A stretch of DNA of 6,286 nt, from NCBI GenBank assembly GCA_020056155.1, contig JAGVII010000207.1, forward strand, positions 1-6,286. Reading direction: 5' to 3'. The DNA is from Afipia sp. (GTDB lineage Bacteria > Pseudomonadota > Alphaproteobacteria > Rhizobiales > Xanthobacteraceae). A program made the position numbers and the translations under genes. The notes beneath the pieces are model-generated. The model worked only from the letters and a program-made list of their open reading frames with translations. It had not been told where the DNA came from and did no database searches. Below, one piece after another: positions 1-6,120 of this stretch (position 1 is the first letter of the stretch; each line of letters opens with the position of its first letter).

Positions 1-279
1 AAGGGCCCCTACATTCTCGAGATGCAGACCTATCGCTATCGCGGACACTCGATGTCCGATCCTGCGAAGTACCGCACGCGGGAGGAAGTGGACAAGGTGC
101 GCCACGATTCCGATCCGATCGAGCAGGTGCGGCTGCGGCTGCTCGAGATGAAGGTCACCGAGGCAGAGCTGAAGGCGATCGACGCCGAGGTGCGCGAGAT
201 CGTCAACGCATCCGCGGATTTTGCGCAGCACGATCCCGAGCCTGACGCGTCCGAGCTTTACACCGACATTTACCGATAA
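1..279 (+). CDS. pdhA: Pyruvate dehydrogenase E1 component subunit alpha, C-terminal part (5' end outside window)
   Basis: Ninety-two codons are visible in frame 1, ending in TAA at 277-279. E1 alpha binds thiamine diphosphate together with E1 beta and decarboxylates pyruvate in the cytoplasmic pyruvate dehydrogenase complex. The visible part contains the family's hallmark active-site loop, [10 protein letters not shown], followed by KYRTREEV. In the mitochondrial homologue the His of this loop is catalytic and its serines are phosphorylated; whether any such control exists here cannot be told. The helical C-terminus, from [12 protein letters not shown] to ELYTDIYR, closely follows the mitochondrial E1 alpha pattern. 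This identifies the alpha2-beta2 type of E1, not the single-chain AceE type of E. coli. The stop lies 13 nt before pdhB, which fits one transcript. The start and promoter lie outside the window. Confidence 0.96.
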   Translation, partial: KGPYILEMQTYRYRGHSMSDPAKYRTREEVDKVRHDSDPIEQVRLRLLEMKVTEAELKAIDAEVREIVNASADFAQHDPEPDASELYTDIYR

Positions 280-283
280 GTGC

Positions 284-287
284 GGAG
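284..287 (+). promoter_or_regulatory. Ribosome binding site of pdhB
   Basis: GGAG stands 5 nt before the ATG at 293. It decides the start: the frame stays open upstream to an ATG at 221 inside pdhA, but that codon has no such site, and the lipoyl fold begins exactly with MPI at 293. Confidence 0.8.
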
Positions 288-292
288 CCACC

Positions 293-1705
293 ATGCCGAT
301 TCAAGTTCTGATGCCCGCGCTTTCGCCCACGATGGAAAAGGGCAACCTTTCCAAATGGCTGAAAAAAGAGGGCGAAGCCATCAAGTCCGGCGACGTCATC
401 GCCGAGATTGAAACCGACAAAGCCACGATGGAAGTCGAGGCGACGGACGAGGGGACGCTCGGCAAGATCCTTGTCGCGGAAGGCACCAACGACGTCGCGG
501 TCAACACGCCGATCGCGACCATCCTGAGCGACGGCGAAAGTGCCGCCGATCTGGGCAAGGCGCCAGCCGTAAAGGCTCCGGAACCCAGTGTTGAAGTTAA
601 GCATGAAGTTGAAGAGTCCCGCTCACCTGTCGGAGAAGGCAAGCCGCAAATCAGCGCTCCGCCCGCCGCCGCAGCCCCTGTGGCTCCGGTCGAGCCCGAT
701 CCGGAAGTGCCGCCCGGCACTGAGATGGTGAAGACGACGGTGCGCGAGGCGCTCCGCGACGCCATGGCCGAGGAAATGCGCCGCGACGGCGACGTGTTCA
801 TCATGGGCGAAGAGGTCGCCGAGTATCAGGGCGCCTACAAGATCACGCAGGGGCTGTTGCAGGAATTCGGCGCGCGCCGCGTGATTGATACGCCGATCAC
901 CGAACACGGCTTCGCCGGTGTCGGCGTCGGCGCTGCGTTCGCCGGGCTGAAGCCTATCGTCGAATTCATGACGTTCAATTTCGCGATGCAGGCCATCGAC
1001 CAGATCATCAACTCCGCCGCGAAGACGCTTTACATGTCTGGCGGCCAGATGGGCTGCTCCATCGTGTTCCGCGGTCCGAACGGCGCGGCTGCGCGCGTTG
1101 CCGCCCAGCACAGCCAGGACTACTCGGCGTGGTACTCGCAAATTCCGGGCCTCAAGGTCGTCTCGCCGTACTCGGCGGCGGACGCGAAGGGCCTGTTGAA
1201 AGCGGCGATCCGCGATCCCAACCCGGTGATCTTCCTCGAGAACGAAATTCTCTACGGTCACTCCGGCGACGTGCCGAAGCTCGATGACTATATCGTACCG
1301 ATCGGCAAGGCGCGCATCGCACGCGCCGGCAAGGACGTCACGCTGATCGCGTGGTCGAACGGCATGACCTACGCGCTGAATGCCGCCGAACAACTCGCCA
1401 AGGAGGGCATCGAGGCCGAAGTCATCGACCTGCGCACACTGCGTCCGATGGATACTGAAACGATCATCAACTCCGTGAAGAAGACGTCACGCGCAGTGGT
1501 GGTTGAGGAGGGTTGGCAGCAGTCCGGTGTCGGCGCGGAGATCGCGGCGCGCATCATGGAAAACGCGTTCGATTATCTCGATGCGCCGGTCGCGCGCGTG
1601 TCTGGCAAGGACGTGCCGATGCCGTACGCGGCCAACCTCGAAAAGCTTGCGCTGCCGACGGTGGCCGAAGTCGTCGCCGCCGCCAAGGCCGTCAGTTATC
1701 GCTGA
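293..1705 (+). CDS. pdhB: Pyruvate dehydrogenase E1 component subunit beta with N-terminal lipoyl domain
   Basis: The protein has 470 residues. Residues 1-78 form a biotinyl/lipoyl domain with the lipoylation motif [10 protein letters not shown], lipoyl lysine K43. Residues 79-144 are a flexible linker rich in Ala, Pro and Glu. Residues 145 to about 320 are the transketolase-like pyrimidine-binding domain, and about 336-465 the C-terminal transketolase domain ([11 protein letters not shown], then VGAEI). E204 in [10 protein letters not shown] is the expected glutamate that contacts the aminopyrimidine of thiamine diphosphate, and H273 lies in the conserved AAQHSQ motif. With E1 alpha it forms the E1 tetramer, which decarboxylates pyruvate and reductively acetylates lipoyl groups. 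A lipoyl domain on E1 beta is known from alphaproteobacteria such as Sinorhizobium and Zymomonas; it makes the chain about 140 residues longer than ordinary E1 beta. The start is set by the GGAG site and by the domain boundary. Confidence 0.97.
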   Translation: MPIQVLMPALSPTMEKGNLSKWLKKEGEAIKSGDVIAEIETDKATMEVEATDEGTLGKILVAEGTNDVAVNTPIATILSDGESAADLGKAPAVKAPEPSVEVKHEVEESRSPVGEGKPQISAPPAAAAPVAPVEPDPEVPPGTEMVKTTVREALRDAMAEEMRRDGDVFIMGEEVAEYQGAYKITQGLLQEFGARRVIDTPITEHGFAGVGVGAAFAGLKPIVEFMTFNFAMQAIDQIINSAAKTLYMSGGQMGCSIVFRGPNGAAARVAAQHSQDYSAWYSQIPGLKVVSPYSAADAKGLLKAAIRDPNPVIFLENEILYGHSGDVPKLDDYIVPIGKARIARAGKDVTLIAWSNGMTYALNAAEQLAKEGIEAEVIDLRTLRPMDTETIINSVKKTSRAVVVEEGWQQSGVGAEIAARIMENAFDYLDAPVARVSGKDVPMPYAANLEKLALPTVAEVVAAAKAVSYR

Positions 1706-1714
1706 GAGAGCAGG

Positions 1715-1790
1715 CAGTGTGGTGGTTCAGAAGTTCGCTTCATCATTTCCGCGAATTCTTCAAGCGAACTTCTGAACCTGAACCACACTG
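1715..1790. repeat. 76-nt long palindrome, copy 1 (short arm upstream, long arm downstream)
   Basis: Bases 1715-1723 pair with 1782-1790 (9 bp), and 1724-1740 pair with 1762-1778 (17 bp), without a mismatch. A 3-nt bulge, TGA, sits at 1779-1781 and the loop is 1741-1761. The arms share the ends AGTGT and GAAGTTCG with the next element. The stem begins 9 nt after the pdhB stop. It is followed by AATAAAATAG, which is not a run of T, so this is not a canonical intrinsic terminator, although so stable a hairpin could cause pausing or protect the 3' end of mRNA. It is probably a dispersed intergenic palindrome; the family name is unknown to me. Confidence 0.9.
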
Positions 1791-1805
1791 AATAAAATAG
1801 ATTTG

Positions 1806-1881
1806 CGAGTGTCCCTTCGAATCCGAAGTTCGAAACGGAGGGCGCCGCAAAATGAGACGAACTTCGGATTCGGGACACTCG
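1806..1881. repeat. 76-nt long palindrome, copy 2 (mirror orientation to copy 1), overlapping the pdhC initiation region
   Basis: Bases 1806-1815 pair with 1872-1881 (10 bp), and 1819-1832 pair with 1858-1871 (14 bp), without a mismatch. The 3-nt bulge TTC at 1816-1818 is in the upstream arm here, while in copy 1 it is in the downstream arm. The loop 1833-1857 contains GGAGGG and an ATG. The reverse complement of this element aligns with copy 1: both begin and end with AGTGT/ACACT, both have GAAGTTCG/CGAACTTC next to the loop, and both loops contain TCATTT followed closely by GCG. The downstream arm ends 4 nt before the pdhC ATG. Confidence 0.9.
1872..1875 (+). promoter_or_regulatory. Weak candidate ribosome binding site of pdhC, buried in the copy 2 stem
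   Basis: GGGA, 10 nt before the ATG at 1886, is the only purine-rich stretch in the usual window. All four bases are paired in the predicted hairpin. A much better site, GGAGGG at 1837-1842, lies in the loop, but it is 43 nt from the pdhC ATG and 9 nt from an out-of-frame ATG at 1852. The true initiation site is therefore unclear from sequence alone. Confidence 0.35.
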
Positions 1882-1885
1882 TATC

Positions 1886-3238
1886 ATGCCGATCAACATT
1901 CTGATGCCTGCGCTGTCGCCCACAATGGAGAAGGGCAACCTTTCCAGGTGGCTGAAAAAGGAAGGCGACAAGGTCAAGTCCGGCGACGTGATCGCCGAAA
2001 TCGAGACCGACAAGGCGACGATGGAGGTCGAAGCCGTCGATGAAGGCACCATTGCGAAGATCCTTGTGCCGGAAGGCACGCAGGATGTTCCCGTCAACAA
2101 CGTCATCGCGGTGCTTGCCGGCGACGGCGAGGACGTGAAGGCCGCGGGAGCGGGGGCGGCGTCAGCGCCTGCTGCGAAATCCGAAGCGCCAAAAGCGGAA
2201 GCACCGAAAGCTGCGGCACCTGCCGCAGCGCCGGCGCCTGCTGCAAAAGCTCCTGCTCCGCAGGCTGCGCCTCAAGCGGCACCGGCCGCCAGCAACGGTG
2301 CGCGCGTGTTCTCGTCGCCTCTGGCGCGGCGCCTTGCCAAGGAAGCGGGCATCGATCTGTCGCGCGTGAACGGTTCGGGTCCACATGGCCGCGTGGTCGC
2401 GCGCGATATTGATGAAGCCAAATCCGGCAAGGGCCTCAAACCTGCTGCCGCTGCGGGTGCCGCTGCCGCAAGCGCGGGTTCGGTCGGCGCGCCGGCAATG
2501 TCCGATCAGCAGATCCTCGCGCTGTATGCGGAGGGCGATTATGAAAGCGTGCCGCACGATTCGATGCGCCGAACCATCGCGCAGCGTCTCACCGCGGCGA
2601 CGAGTTCAATGCCGACATTCTACCTGACGGTGGATTGCGATCTCGGCAAGCTCAACTCGGCGCGCGAGGAGATCAACGCCGCCGCGGGCAAGGACAAGGA
2701 CGGCAAGCCGCTCTACAAGCTTTCGGTCAACGACTTCGTCATCAAGGCGATGGCGCTGGCGCTGCAAAAAATTCCCGAGGCCAACGTGTCATGGACCGAG
2801 GCCGCGATGCTTCGTCACAAGCATTCGGACATTGGCGTCGCCGTGGCGCTGCCGTTCGGCCTGATCACGCCGATCATCCGGCAGGCGGAGACCAAGTCGC
2901 TGTCGGCGATCTCCAGCGAGATGAAGGATCTTGCCGCGCGCGCCAAGGGCAGGAAGCTCAAGCCGAACGAATATCAGGGCGGCACATCGTCGGTGTCGAA
3001 CCTCGGCATGTACGGCATCAAGGATTTCACCGCAGTGATCAATCCGCCGCAGTCGTCGATCCTCGCGGTCGGGACAGGGGAGGAACGGGCGATCGTGCGC
3101 AACGGCCAGATCGTGGCGGCAAGCATGATGAGCGTCACGCTGTCCTGCGATCATCGCGCCATCGACGGCGCGCTTGGCGCGGAACTGATCACCGCATTCA
3201 AGAAGCTGATCGAAAATCCCGTGATGATGGTGGTGTGA
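1886..3238 (+). CDS. pdhC: Pyruvate dehydrogenase E2, dihydrolipoyllysine-residue acetyltransferase
   Basis: The protein has 450 residues and forms the core of the complex; it moves the acetyl group from lipoyl lysine to CoA. Residues 1-78 are a single lipoyl domain with lipoyl lysine K43 in [10 protein letters not shown]. Residues about 85-140 are an Ala/Pro/Lys-rich swinging linker. Residues 141-177 (from [11 protein letters not shown] to GRVVARDI) are the peripheral-subunit-binding domain that docks E1 or E3. A second Ala/Gly-rich linker follows. The catalytic acyltransferase domain covers about 218-450, with the active-site motif HRAIDG: H423 and D427. The C-terminus ENPVMMVV is also typical. 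A single lipoyl domain is usual when E1 beta carries another. The start at MPI is certain from the fold, but its ribosome binding site is poor and lies inside a hairpin. It follows pdhB after 180 nt and precedes lpd by 195 nt. Confidence 0.97.
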   Translation: MPINILMPALSPTMEKGNLSRWLKKEGDKVKSGDVIAEIETDKATMEVEAVDEGTIAKILVPEGTQDVPVNNVIAVLAGDGEDVKAAGAGAASAPAAKSEAPKAEAPKAAAPAAAPAPAAKAPAPQAAPQAAPAASNGARVFSSPLARRLAKEAGIDLSRVNGSGPHGRVVARDIDEAKSGKGLKPAAAAGAAAASAGSVGAPAMSDQQILALYAEGDYESVPHDSMRRTIAQRLTAATSSMPTFYLTVDCDLGKLNSAREEINAAAGKDKDGKPLYKLSVNDFVIKAMALALQKIPEANVSWTEAAMLRHKHSDIGVAVALPFGLITPIIRQAETKSLSAISSEMKDLAARAKGRKLKPNEYQGGTSSVSNLGMYGIKDFTAVINPPQSSILAVGTGEERAIVRNGQIVAASMMSVTLSCDHRAIDGALGAELITAFKKLIENPVMMVV

Positions 3239-3256
3239 CGCCGAGAGCAGAGATGC

Positions 3257-3340
3257 CGTCATTGCGAGCGCAGCGAAGCAATCCAGAAATGGTGAGACGA
3301 AGCTGGATTGCTTCGTCGCAAAGGGCTCCTCGCAATGACG
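3257..3340. repeat. REP-like palindrome in the pdhC-lpd gap
   Basis: Outer arms 3257-3268 and 3329-3340 pair perfectly (12 bp, CGTCATTGCGAG with CTCGCAATGACG). Inner arms 3274-3286 and 3303-3315 pair perfectly (13 bp, CGAAGCAATCCAG with CTGGATTGCTTCG). The internal loop is asymmetric, 5 nt against 13 nt, and the apical loop is 16 nt. From memory, CGTCATTGCGAG...GAAGCAATCCA is a very common dispersed intergenic palindrome in Bradyrhizobium and relatives, and similar sequences occur in other proteobacteria; I could not search for copies. It starts 18 nt after the pdhC stop. Confidence 0.88.
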
Positions 3341-3372
3341 CAGCGAAAATTCGTGGCGTCATTCGCAAATCC

Positions 3373-3389
3373 GGCGAGCTTCGCTCGCC
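3373..3389. repeat. Short perfect hairpin GGCGAGC-TTC-GCTCGCC
   Basis: Bases 3373-3379 pair with 3383-3389 (7 GC-rich bp) around a 3-nt loop. It directly abuts the next hairpin, and the two together resemble a composite intergenic repeat often seen in Rhizobiales. No T run follows, so it is not read as an intrinsic terminator. Confidence 0.65.
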
Positions 3390-3390
3390 C

Positions 3391-3413
3391 CCCTCTCCCA
3401 CAAGGGGAGAGGG
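3391..3413. repeat. Hairpin CCCTCTCCC-ACAAG-GGGAGAGGG just upstream of lpd
   Basis: Bases 3391-3399 pair with 3405-3413 (9 bp) around a 5-nt loop. This pyrimidine/purine palindrome is, from memory, a widespread intergenic repeat of Rhizobiales and other high-GC proteobacteria. Its 3' arm is purine-rich but ends 20 nt before the lpd ATG, too far to serve as a normal ribosome binding site. It may affect the structure of the lpd leader. Confidence 0.75.
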
Positions 3414-3433
3414 TAACAAGAGAAGCGCGTAGC

Positions 3434-4864
3434 ATGGCTGATACATCTTTCGACGTCGTCGTGATCGGCTCCGGCCCCGGTGGTTACGTCACGGCGATCC
3501 GCGCCGCGCAACTCGGCTTCAAGACCGCCATCGTCGAGAAGGCGTATCTCGGCGGCATCTGCAACAACTGGGGCTGCATCCCGACCAAGGCGCTGCTGCG
3601 CTCGGCGGAAATCTACCACTACATGAAGCATGCCAAGGACTACGGCCTGTCGGCGGACAACGTGTCGTTCGATCCGAAAGCGGTGATCGCGCGCTCGCGC
3701 GGCGTGGTAAAGCGCCTCAATGGCGGCGTCGAATACCTGATGAACAAGAACAAGATCACGATCATCTGGGGCGAAGCGACGCTGCAAGAAGCGGGCAGTG
3801 GCGGCGGCAAGTTCACGGTGAAGAAAACCGAGGCGGCGCCGCCCAAGGGCGCGCTGGGCGAGGGCGCATACACCGCCAAGCACATCATCGTCGCGACCGG
3901 CGCGCGGCCGCGCGTGCTGCCCGGCCTCGAACCGGACAAGAAACTGGTCTGGACCTATTTCGAGGCGATGAACCCCGACAAGATGCCGAAGTCGCTGCTG
4001 GTGGTCGGCTCCGGCGCCATCGGTATCGAGTTCGCGTCGTTCTACCGCACCATGGGTGCGGAGGTAACGGTGGTCGAGGTGCTACCGCAAATTCTTCCTG
4101 TCGAGGATGCCGAGATCGCGGGCTTCGCGCGCAAGCAGTTCGAAAAGCAGGGCATCAAGGTTCTCGCCAACACCAAGGTGACTAAGCTCGACAAGAAGGC
4201 CGACAGCGTGGTCGCCACCATCGATGACGGCAACAAGCCGGTAACGCTGGAAGTGGATCGCGTGATTTCGGCGGTCGGCGTGGTCGGCAACATCGAGGGC
4301 TTCGGGCTTGAAAAGCTGGGGGTGAAAACCGAGCGCGGCTGCATCGTCATCGACGGTTACGGCAAGACCAACGTGCCTGGCATCTATGCCATCGGCGACG
4401 TCGCCGGTCCGCCGATGCTGGCCCACAAGGCCGAGCACGAGGGTGTCATCTGCGTCGAGGCCATCAAGGGCCTGCACCCGCATCCGATGGACAGGCTGCT
4501 CATTCCGGGCTGCACGTATTGCCATCCGCAGATCGCATCGGTCGGTCTTACCGAGGCGAAGGCGAAAGAAGCGGGCAAGGACATCCGCGTCGGGCGTTTT
4601 CCGTTTGTCGGCAACGGCAAGGCCATCGCGCAGGGCGAGGATCAGGGCATGGTCAAGGTGGTCTTCGACAGAAAGACCGGGCAACTGCTCGGCGCGCACA
4701 TGGTCGGCTCCGAAGTCACCGAACTCATTCAAGGCTTCGTGGTCGCGATGAATCTGGAGACCACGGAAGAAGAACTCTTCCACACCATCTTCCCGCATCC
4801 GACGATCTCGGAAACGATGAAGGAAGCTGTGCTGGATGCCTACGGGCGTGTCTTGAACATGTAA
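3434..4864 (+). CDS. lpd: Dihydrolipoyl dehydrogenase (E3)
   Basis: The protein has 476 residues, the usual length of E3. It reoxidises dihydrolipoyl groups of the complex with FAD and NAD+. The FAD-binding fold starts at residue 6 with GSGPGG (G12, G14, G17). The redox-active disulfide is C43 and C48 in GGICNNWGCIPTK. The NAD-binding motif GSGAIG covers 192-197, and the second FAD contact is IGDVAG with D322. The catalytic His-Glu pair of the dimer interface is H455 and E460 in HPTISE. There is no N-terminal lipoyl domain. The frame is open upstream as far as 3308, but those 42 codons only read through repeats; AAGAGAAG at 3418-3425, 8 nt before 3434, and the beginning of the fold favour the start at 3434. 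Its place after pdhC marks it as the pyruvate dehydrogenase E3, though E3 may be shared with other 2-oxoacid complexes. Confidence 0.97.
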   Translation: MADTSFDVVVIGSGPGGYVTAIRAAQLGFKTAIVEKAYLGGICNNWGCIPTKALLRSAEIYHYMKHAKDYGLSADNVSFDPKAVIARSRGVVKRLNGGVEYLMNKNKITIIWGEATLQEAGSGGGKFTVKKTEAAPPKGALGEGAYTAKHIIVATGARPRVLPGLEPDKKLVWTYFEAMNPDKMPKSLLVVGSGAIGIEFASFYRTMGAEVTVVEVLPQILPVEDAEIAGFARKQFEKQGIKVLANTKVTKLDKKADSVVATIDDGNKPVTLEVDRVISAVGVVGNIEGFGLEKLGVKTERGCIVIDGYGKTNVPGIYAIGDVAGPPMLAHKAEHEGVICVEAIKGLHPHPMDRLLIPGCTYCHPQIASVGLTEAKAKEAGKDIRVGRFPFVGNGKAIAQGEDQGMVKVVFDRKTGQLLGAHMVGSEVTELIQGFVVAMNLETTEEELFHTIFPHPTISETMKEAVLDAYGRVLNM

Positions 4865-4931
4865 CCGGCGGCTTGCAATTATCGTCACATCTGTGCTGTC
4901 TCACGGCGGCGTTGGTTGTTGCTGGAAATCC

Positions 4932-4937
4932 GGGGGA
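4932..4937 (+). promoter_or_regulatory. Ribosome binding site of the DUF4337-like gene
   Basis: GGGGGA stands 6 nt before the ATG at 4944. It favours this start over an in-frame GTG at 4893, which has no such site and would add 17 residues of unlikely composition. Confidence 0.7.
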
Positions 4938-4943
4938 CGTGCG

Positions 4944-5543
4944 ATGCAAGCCGAAGATGCTGCCGAAATGATGGATCAGGACAAGCAGAACGACACCTTC
5001 AAGCAGAGGGCGGCGATCGGGATTGCGTTTCTTGCGATGCTGCTCGCGATCACCAGCCTCGGCGGCTCGAATGCCGGCAAGGAAGCGACGAACAACAATA
5101 TCTACGCGTCGAATTTCTATGCGTTCTTTCAAGCCAAGAACATTCGCCAGACTGAAATCAGTCTTGCTGCCGACGCATTCGAACTGGCGTTTCTCAAGGA
5201 GGCGGGTCTCGACGATCAGGCCAAGGCCGCAATCAAGGCAAAAGCCGAGGCCTATCGCAAAACCGCCGCTCGGTACGAGTCCGAACCGGAGACAGGAGAG
5301 GGCAAGAAGGAACTGATCGCGCGGGCCAAGGAGTTCGAGCAGAAGCGGGATCACGCGCTCAGGCAGGATCCTTATTTCGACTACGCCGAGGCACTCCTTC
5401 AGATCGCGATTGTTCTGATTTCCGTTTCGATTGTCGCCACGCTGCCGTGGCTGGCCTTTATGGGCGGTTTGGTCGGCCTTGTCGCGACGGTTCTTATGGT
5501 CAACGGCTATCTGCTGCTGGTCGATATTCCTTTTATGTCCTGA
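4944..5543 (+). CDS. DUF4337-like membrane protein of unknown function
   Basis: The protein has 199 residues. A polar N-terminus (1-22) leads into a first hydrophobic helix at about 23-41 (AIGIAFLAMLLAITSLGG). The middle (about 42-148) is charged and helical, with FYAFFQAKNIRQTE, a Lys/Ala/Glu-rich part, and KELIARAKEFEQKRDHALRQ, possibly a coiled coil. Two further hydrophobic segments follow at about 150-168 and 170-193. This layout, the AITSLGG turn and the YQAKxIRQ-like motif fit the DUF4337 family as I remember it. No enzymatic motif is visible and I do not assign a function. The gene begins 79 nt after lpd, a gap without a clear terminator or promoter, so it may be read from the pdh transcript or from its own promoter. 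Two later ATGs at 4968 and 4971 are less likely starts. Confidence 0.85.
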   Translation: MQAEDAAEMMDQDKQNDTFKQRAAIGIAFLAMLLAITSLGGSNAGKEATNNNIYASNFYAFFQAKNIRQTEISLAADAFELAFLKEAGLDDQAKAAIKAKAEAYRKTAARYESEPETGEGKKELIARAKEFEQKRDHALRQDPYFDYAEALLQIAIVLISVSIVATLPWLAFMGGLVGLVATVLMVNGYLLLVDIPFMS

Positions 5544-5582
5544 CGGGTTATTCTCTCAGGGATCTGAATTGCGGAGACATCA

Positions 5583-5861
5583 ATGAACGACGCACAGGCA
5601 TTTTTCAGCCAGCCGGGGGTTGGTTTCTTCACCATGCTCCTGATCGGCGCCATCGCCGGATGGATCGCGGAGCGGGTCACCGAGTCCGACCACGGCATCT
5701 TCACCAACATCCTGGTCGGGATCGCAGGCTCGTTCGTCGGCGCCAAGCTCGCGGAAATCGCGCAGGTGCAGGTGTTTGGCTTCTGGCGCACGCTGATTTC
5801 AGCGGCGGTCGGTGCGGTGATCCTGCTGTTTGCCTGGCGCATGATCCGCGGCCGACGGTAA
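5583..5861 (+). CDS. GlsB/YeaQ/YmgE-family small membrane protein (transglycosylase-associated family)
   Basis: The protein has 92 residues and three predicted membrane helices: about 13-30 (FFTMLLIGAIAGWIAERV), 38-58 (GIFTNILVGIAGSFVGAKL) and 68-88 (FWRTLISAAVGAVILLFAW). Each helix has the family's glycine pattern: GAIAGWIA, VGIAGSFVGA and AAVGAVILL. The C-terminus is basic (RMIRGRR). The family is small, sits in the inner membrane and is often linked to general stress; its biochemical role is not settled, and 'transglycosylase-associated' is an old label without proof of activity. GGAGA at 5573-5577 lies 5 nt before the ATG. It begins 39 nt after the DUF4337-like gene on the same strand, so the two are probably co-transcribed. 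Confidence 0.92.
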   Translation: MNDAQAFFSQPGVGFFTMLLIGAIAGWIAERVTESDHGIFTNILVGIAGSFVGAKLAEIAQVQVFGFWRTLISAAVGAVILLFAWRMIRGRR

Positions 5862-5910
5862 CCGCGCAACGTCCTTCAGTCTTCCCTCCGTCACAAACGG
5901 GCTGCGGCGT

Positions 5911-5928
5911 CGTTGCGGCGCTGCAACG
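5911..5928. repeat. Small hairpin CGTTGC-GGCGCT-GCAACG
   Basis: Bases 5911-5916 pair with 5923-5928 (6 bp, 6-nt loop), 49 nt after the GlsB-family stop. No T run follows (GATGTTGCTT), so it is at best a weak 3' end structure and may be chance in GC-rich DNA. Confidence 0.35.
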
Positions 5929-5975
5929 GATGTTGCTTGCCTACAACACTTCGTGAACATTTAACCGTCGCCCCA

Positions 5976-5987
5976 GCAAGCGCTTGC
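5976..5987. repeat. Perfect 12-bp palindrome GCAAGCGCTTGC
   Basis: The sequence equals its own reverse complement and lies 145 nt before the ilvD ATG. A loopless palindrome is better suited to binding a dimeric protein than to forming an RNA hairpin, so it could be an operator. Nothing identifies the protein, and chance remains possible. Confidence 0.4.
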
Positions 5988-6100
5988 GCGCGCCGCGATT
6001 TAGCCACACGCCTCCGTGAGATCATTTCTTCGTAGGCTGAAAGCTGCGGCCTGCGCGACGGTATTGGAAGAACCTCCCATTTTCAGGGGTTTTCTCGATT

Positions 6101-6120
6101 TCGCGGGAGTGGTCGCGGGA
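6101..6120 (+). repeat. Tandem direct repeat of TCGCGGGA
   Basis: TCGCGGGA occurs at 6101-6108 and again at 6113-6120, a 12-nt period, within 31 nt of the ilvD start. It lies next to the probable ribosome binding site (AGGG at 6122-6125). Its meaning is unknown and it may be chance. Confidence 0.4.

Noticed and set aside
623..1393. Long minus-strand open frame (256 codons) inside pdhB
   Set aside because: Antiparallel shadow of a high-GC gene: Arg/His/Asp-rich translation, no family motif, and the + strand codes for intact E1 beta.
1715..1790. Intrinsic terminator after pdhB
   Set aside because: The stem is strong but the 3' flank is AATAAAATAG rather than a T run, and pdhC and lpd downstream must be expressed with pdhB.
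1715..1881. Insertion sequence or MITE with terminal repeats and target duplication
   Set aside because: No transposase frame and no clear flanking target duplication; the arms fit REP-like palindromes better, though a very small non-autonomous element cannot be excluded.
3257..3413. CRISPR-like or tandem repeat array before lpd
   Set aside because: The repeats are inverted arms of palindromes, not regularly spaced direct repeats, and there are no spacers.
2635..3432. 265-codon + strand frame overlapping pdhC and the lpd leader
   Set aside because: Out-of-frame shadow of the E2 catalytic domain that then runs into repeats; Arg/Gln-rich and without motifs.
4082..4888. Long minus-strand open frame (268 codons) across lpd
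   Set aside because: Shadow of lpd with biased Asp/His/Arg composition and no recognisable domain.
5447..5956. 169-codon + strand frame spanning the DUF4337 end and the GlsB gene
   Set aside because: It overlaps two well-supported genes out of frame and has low-complexity shadow composition.
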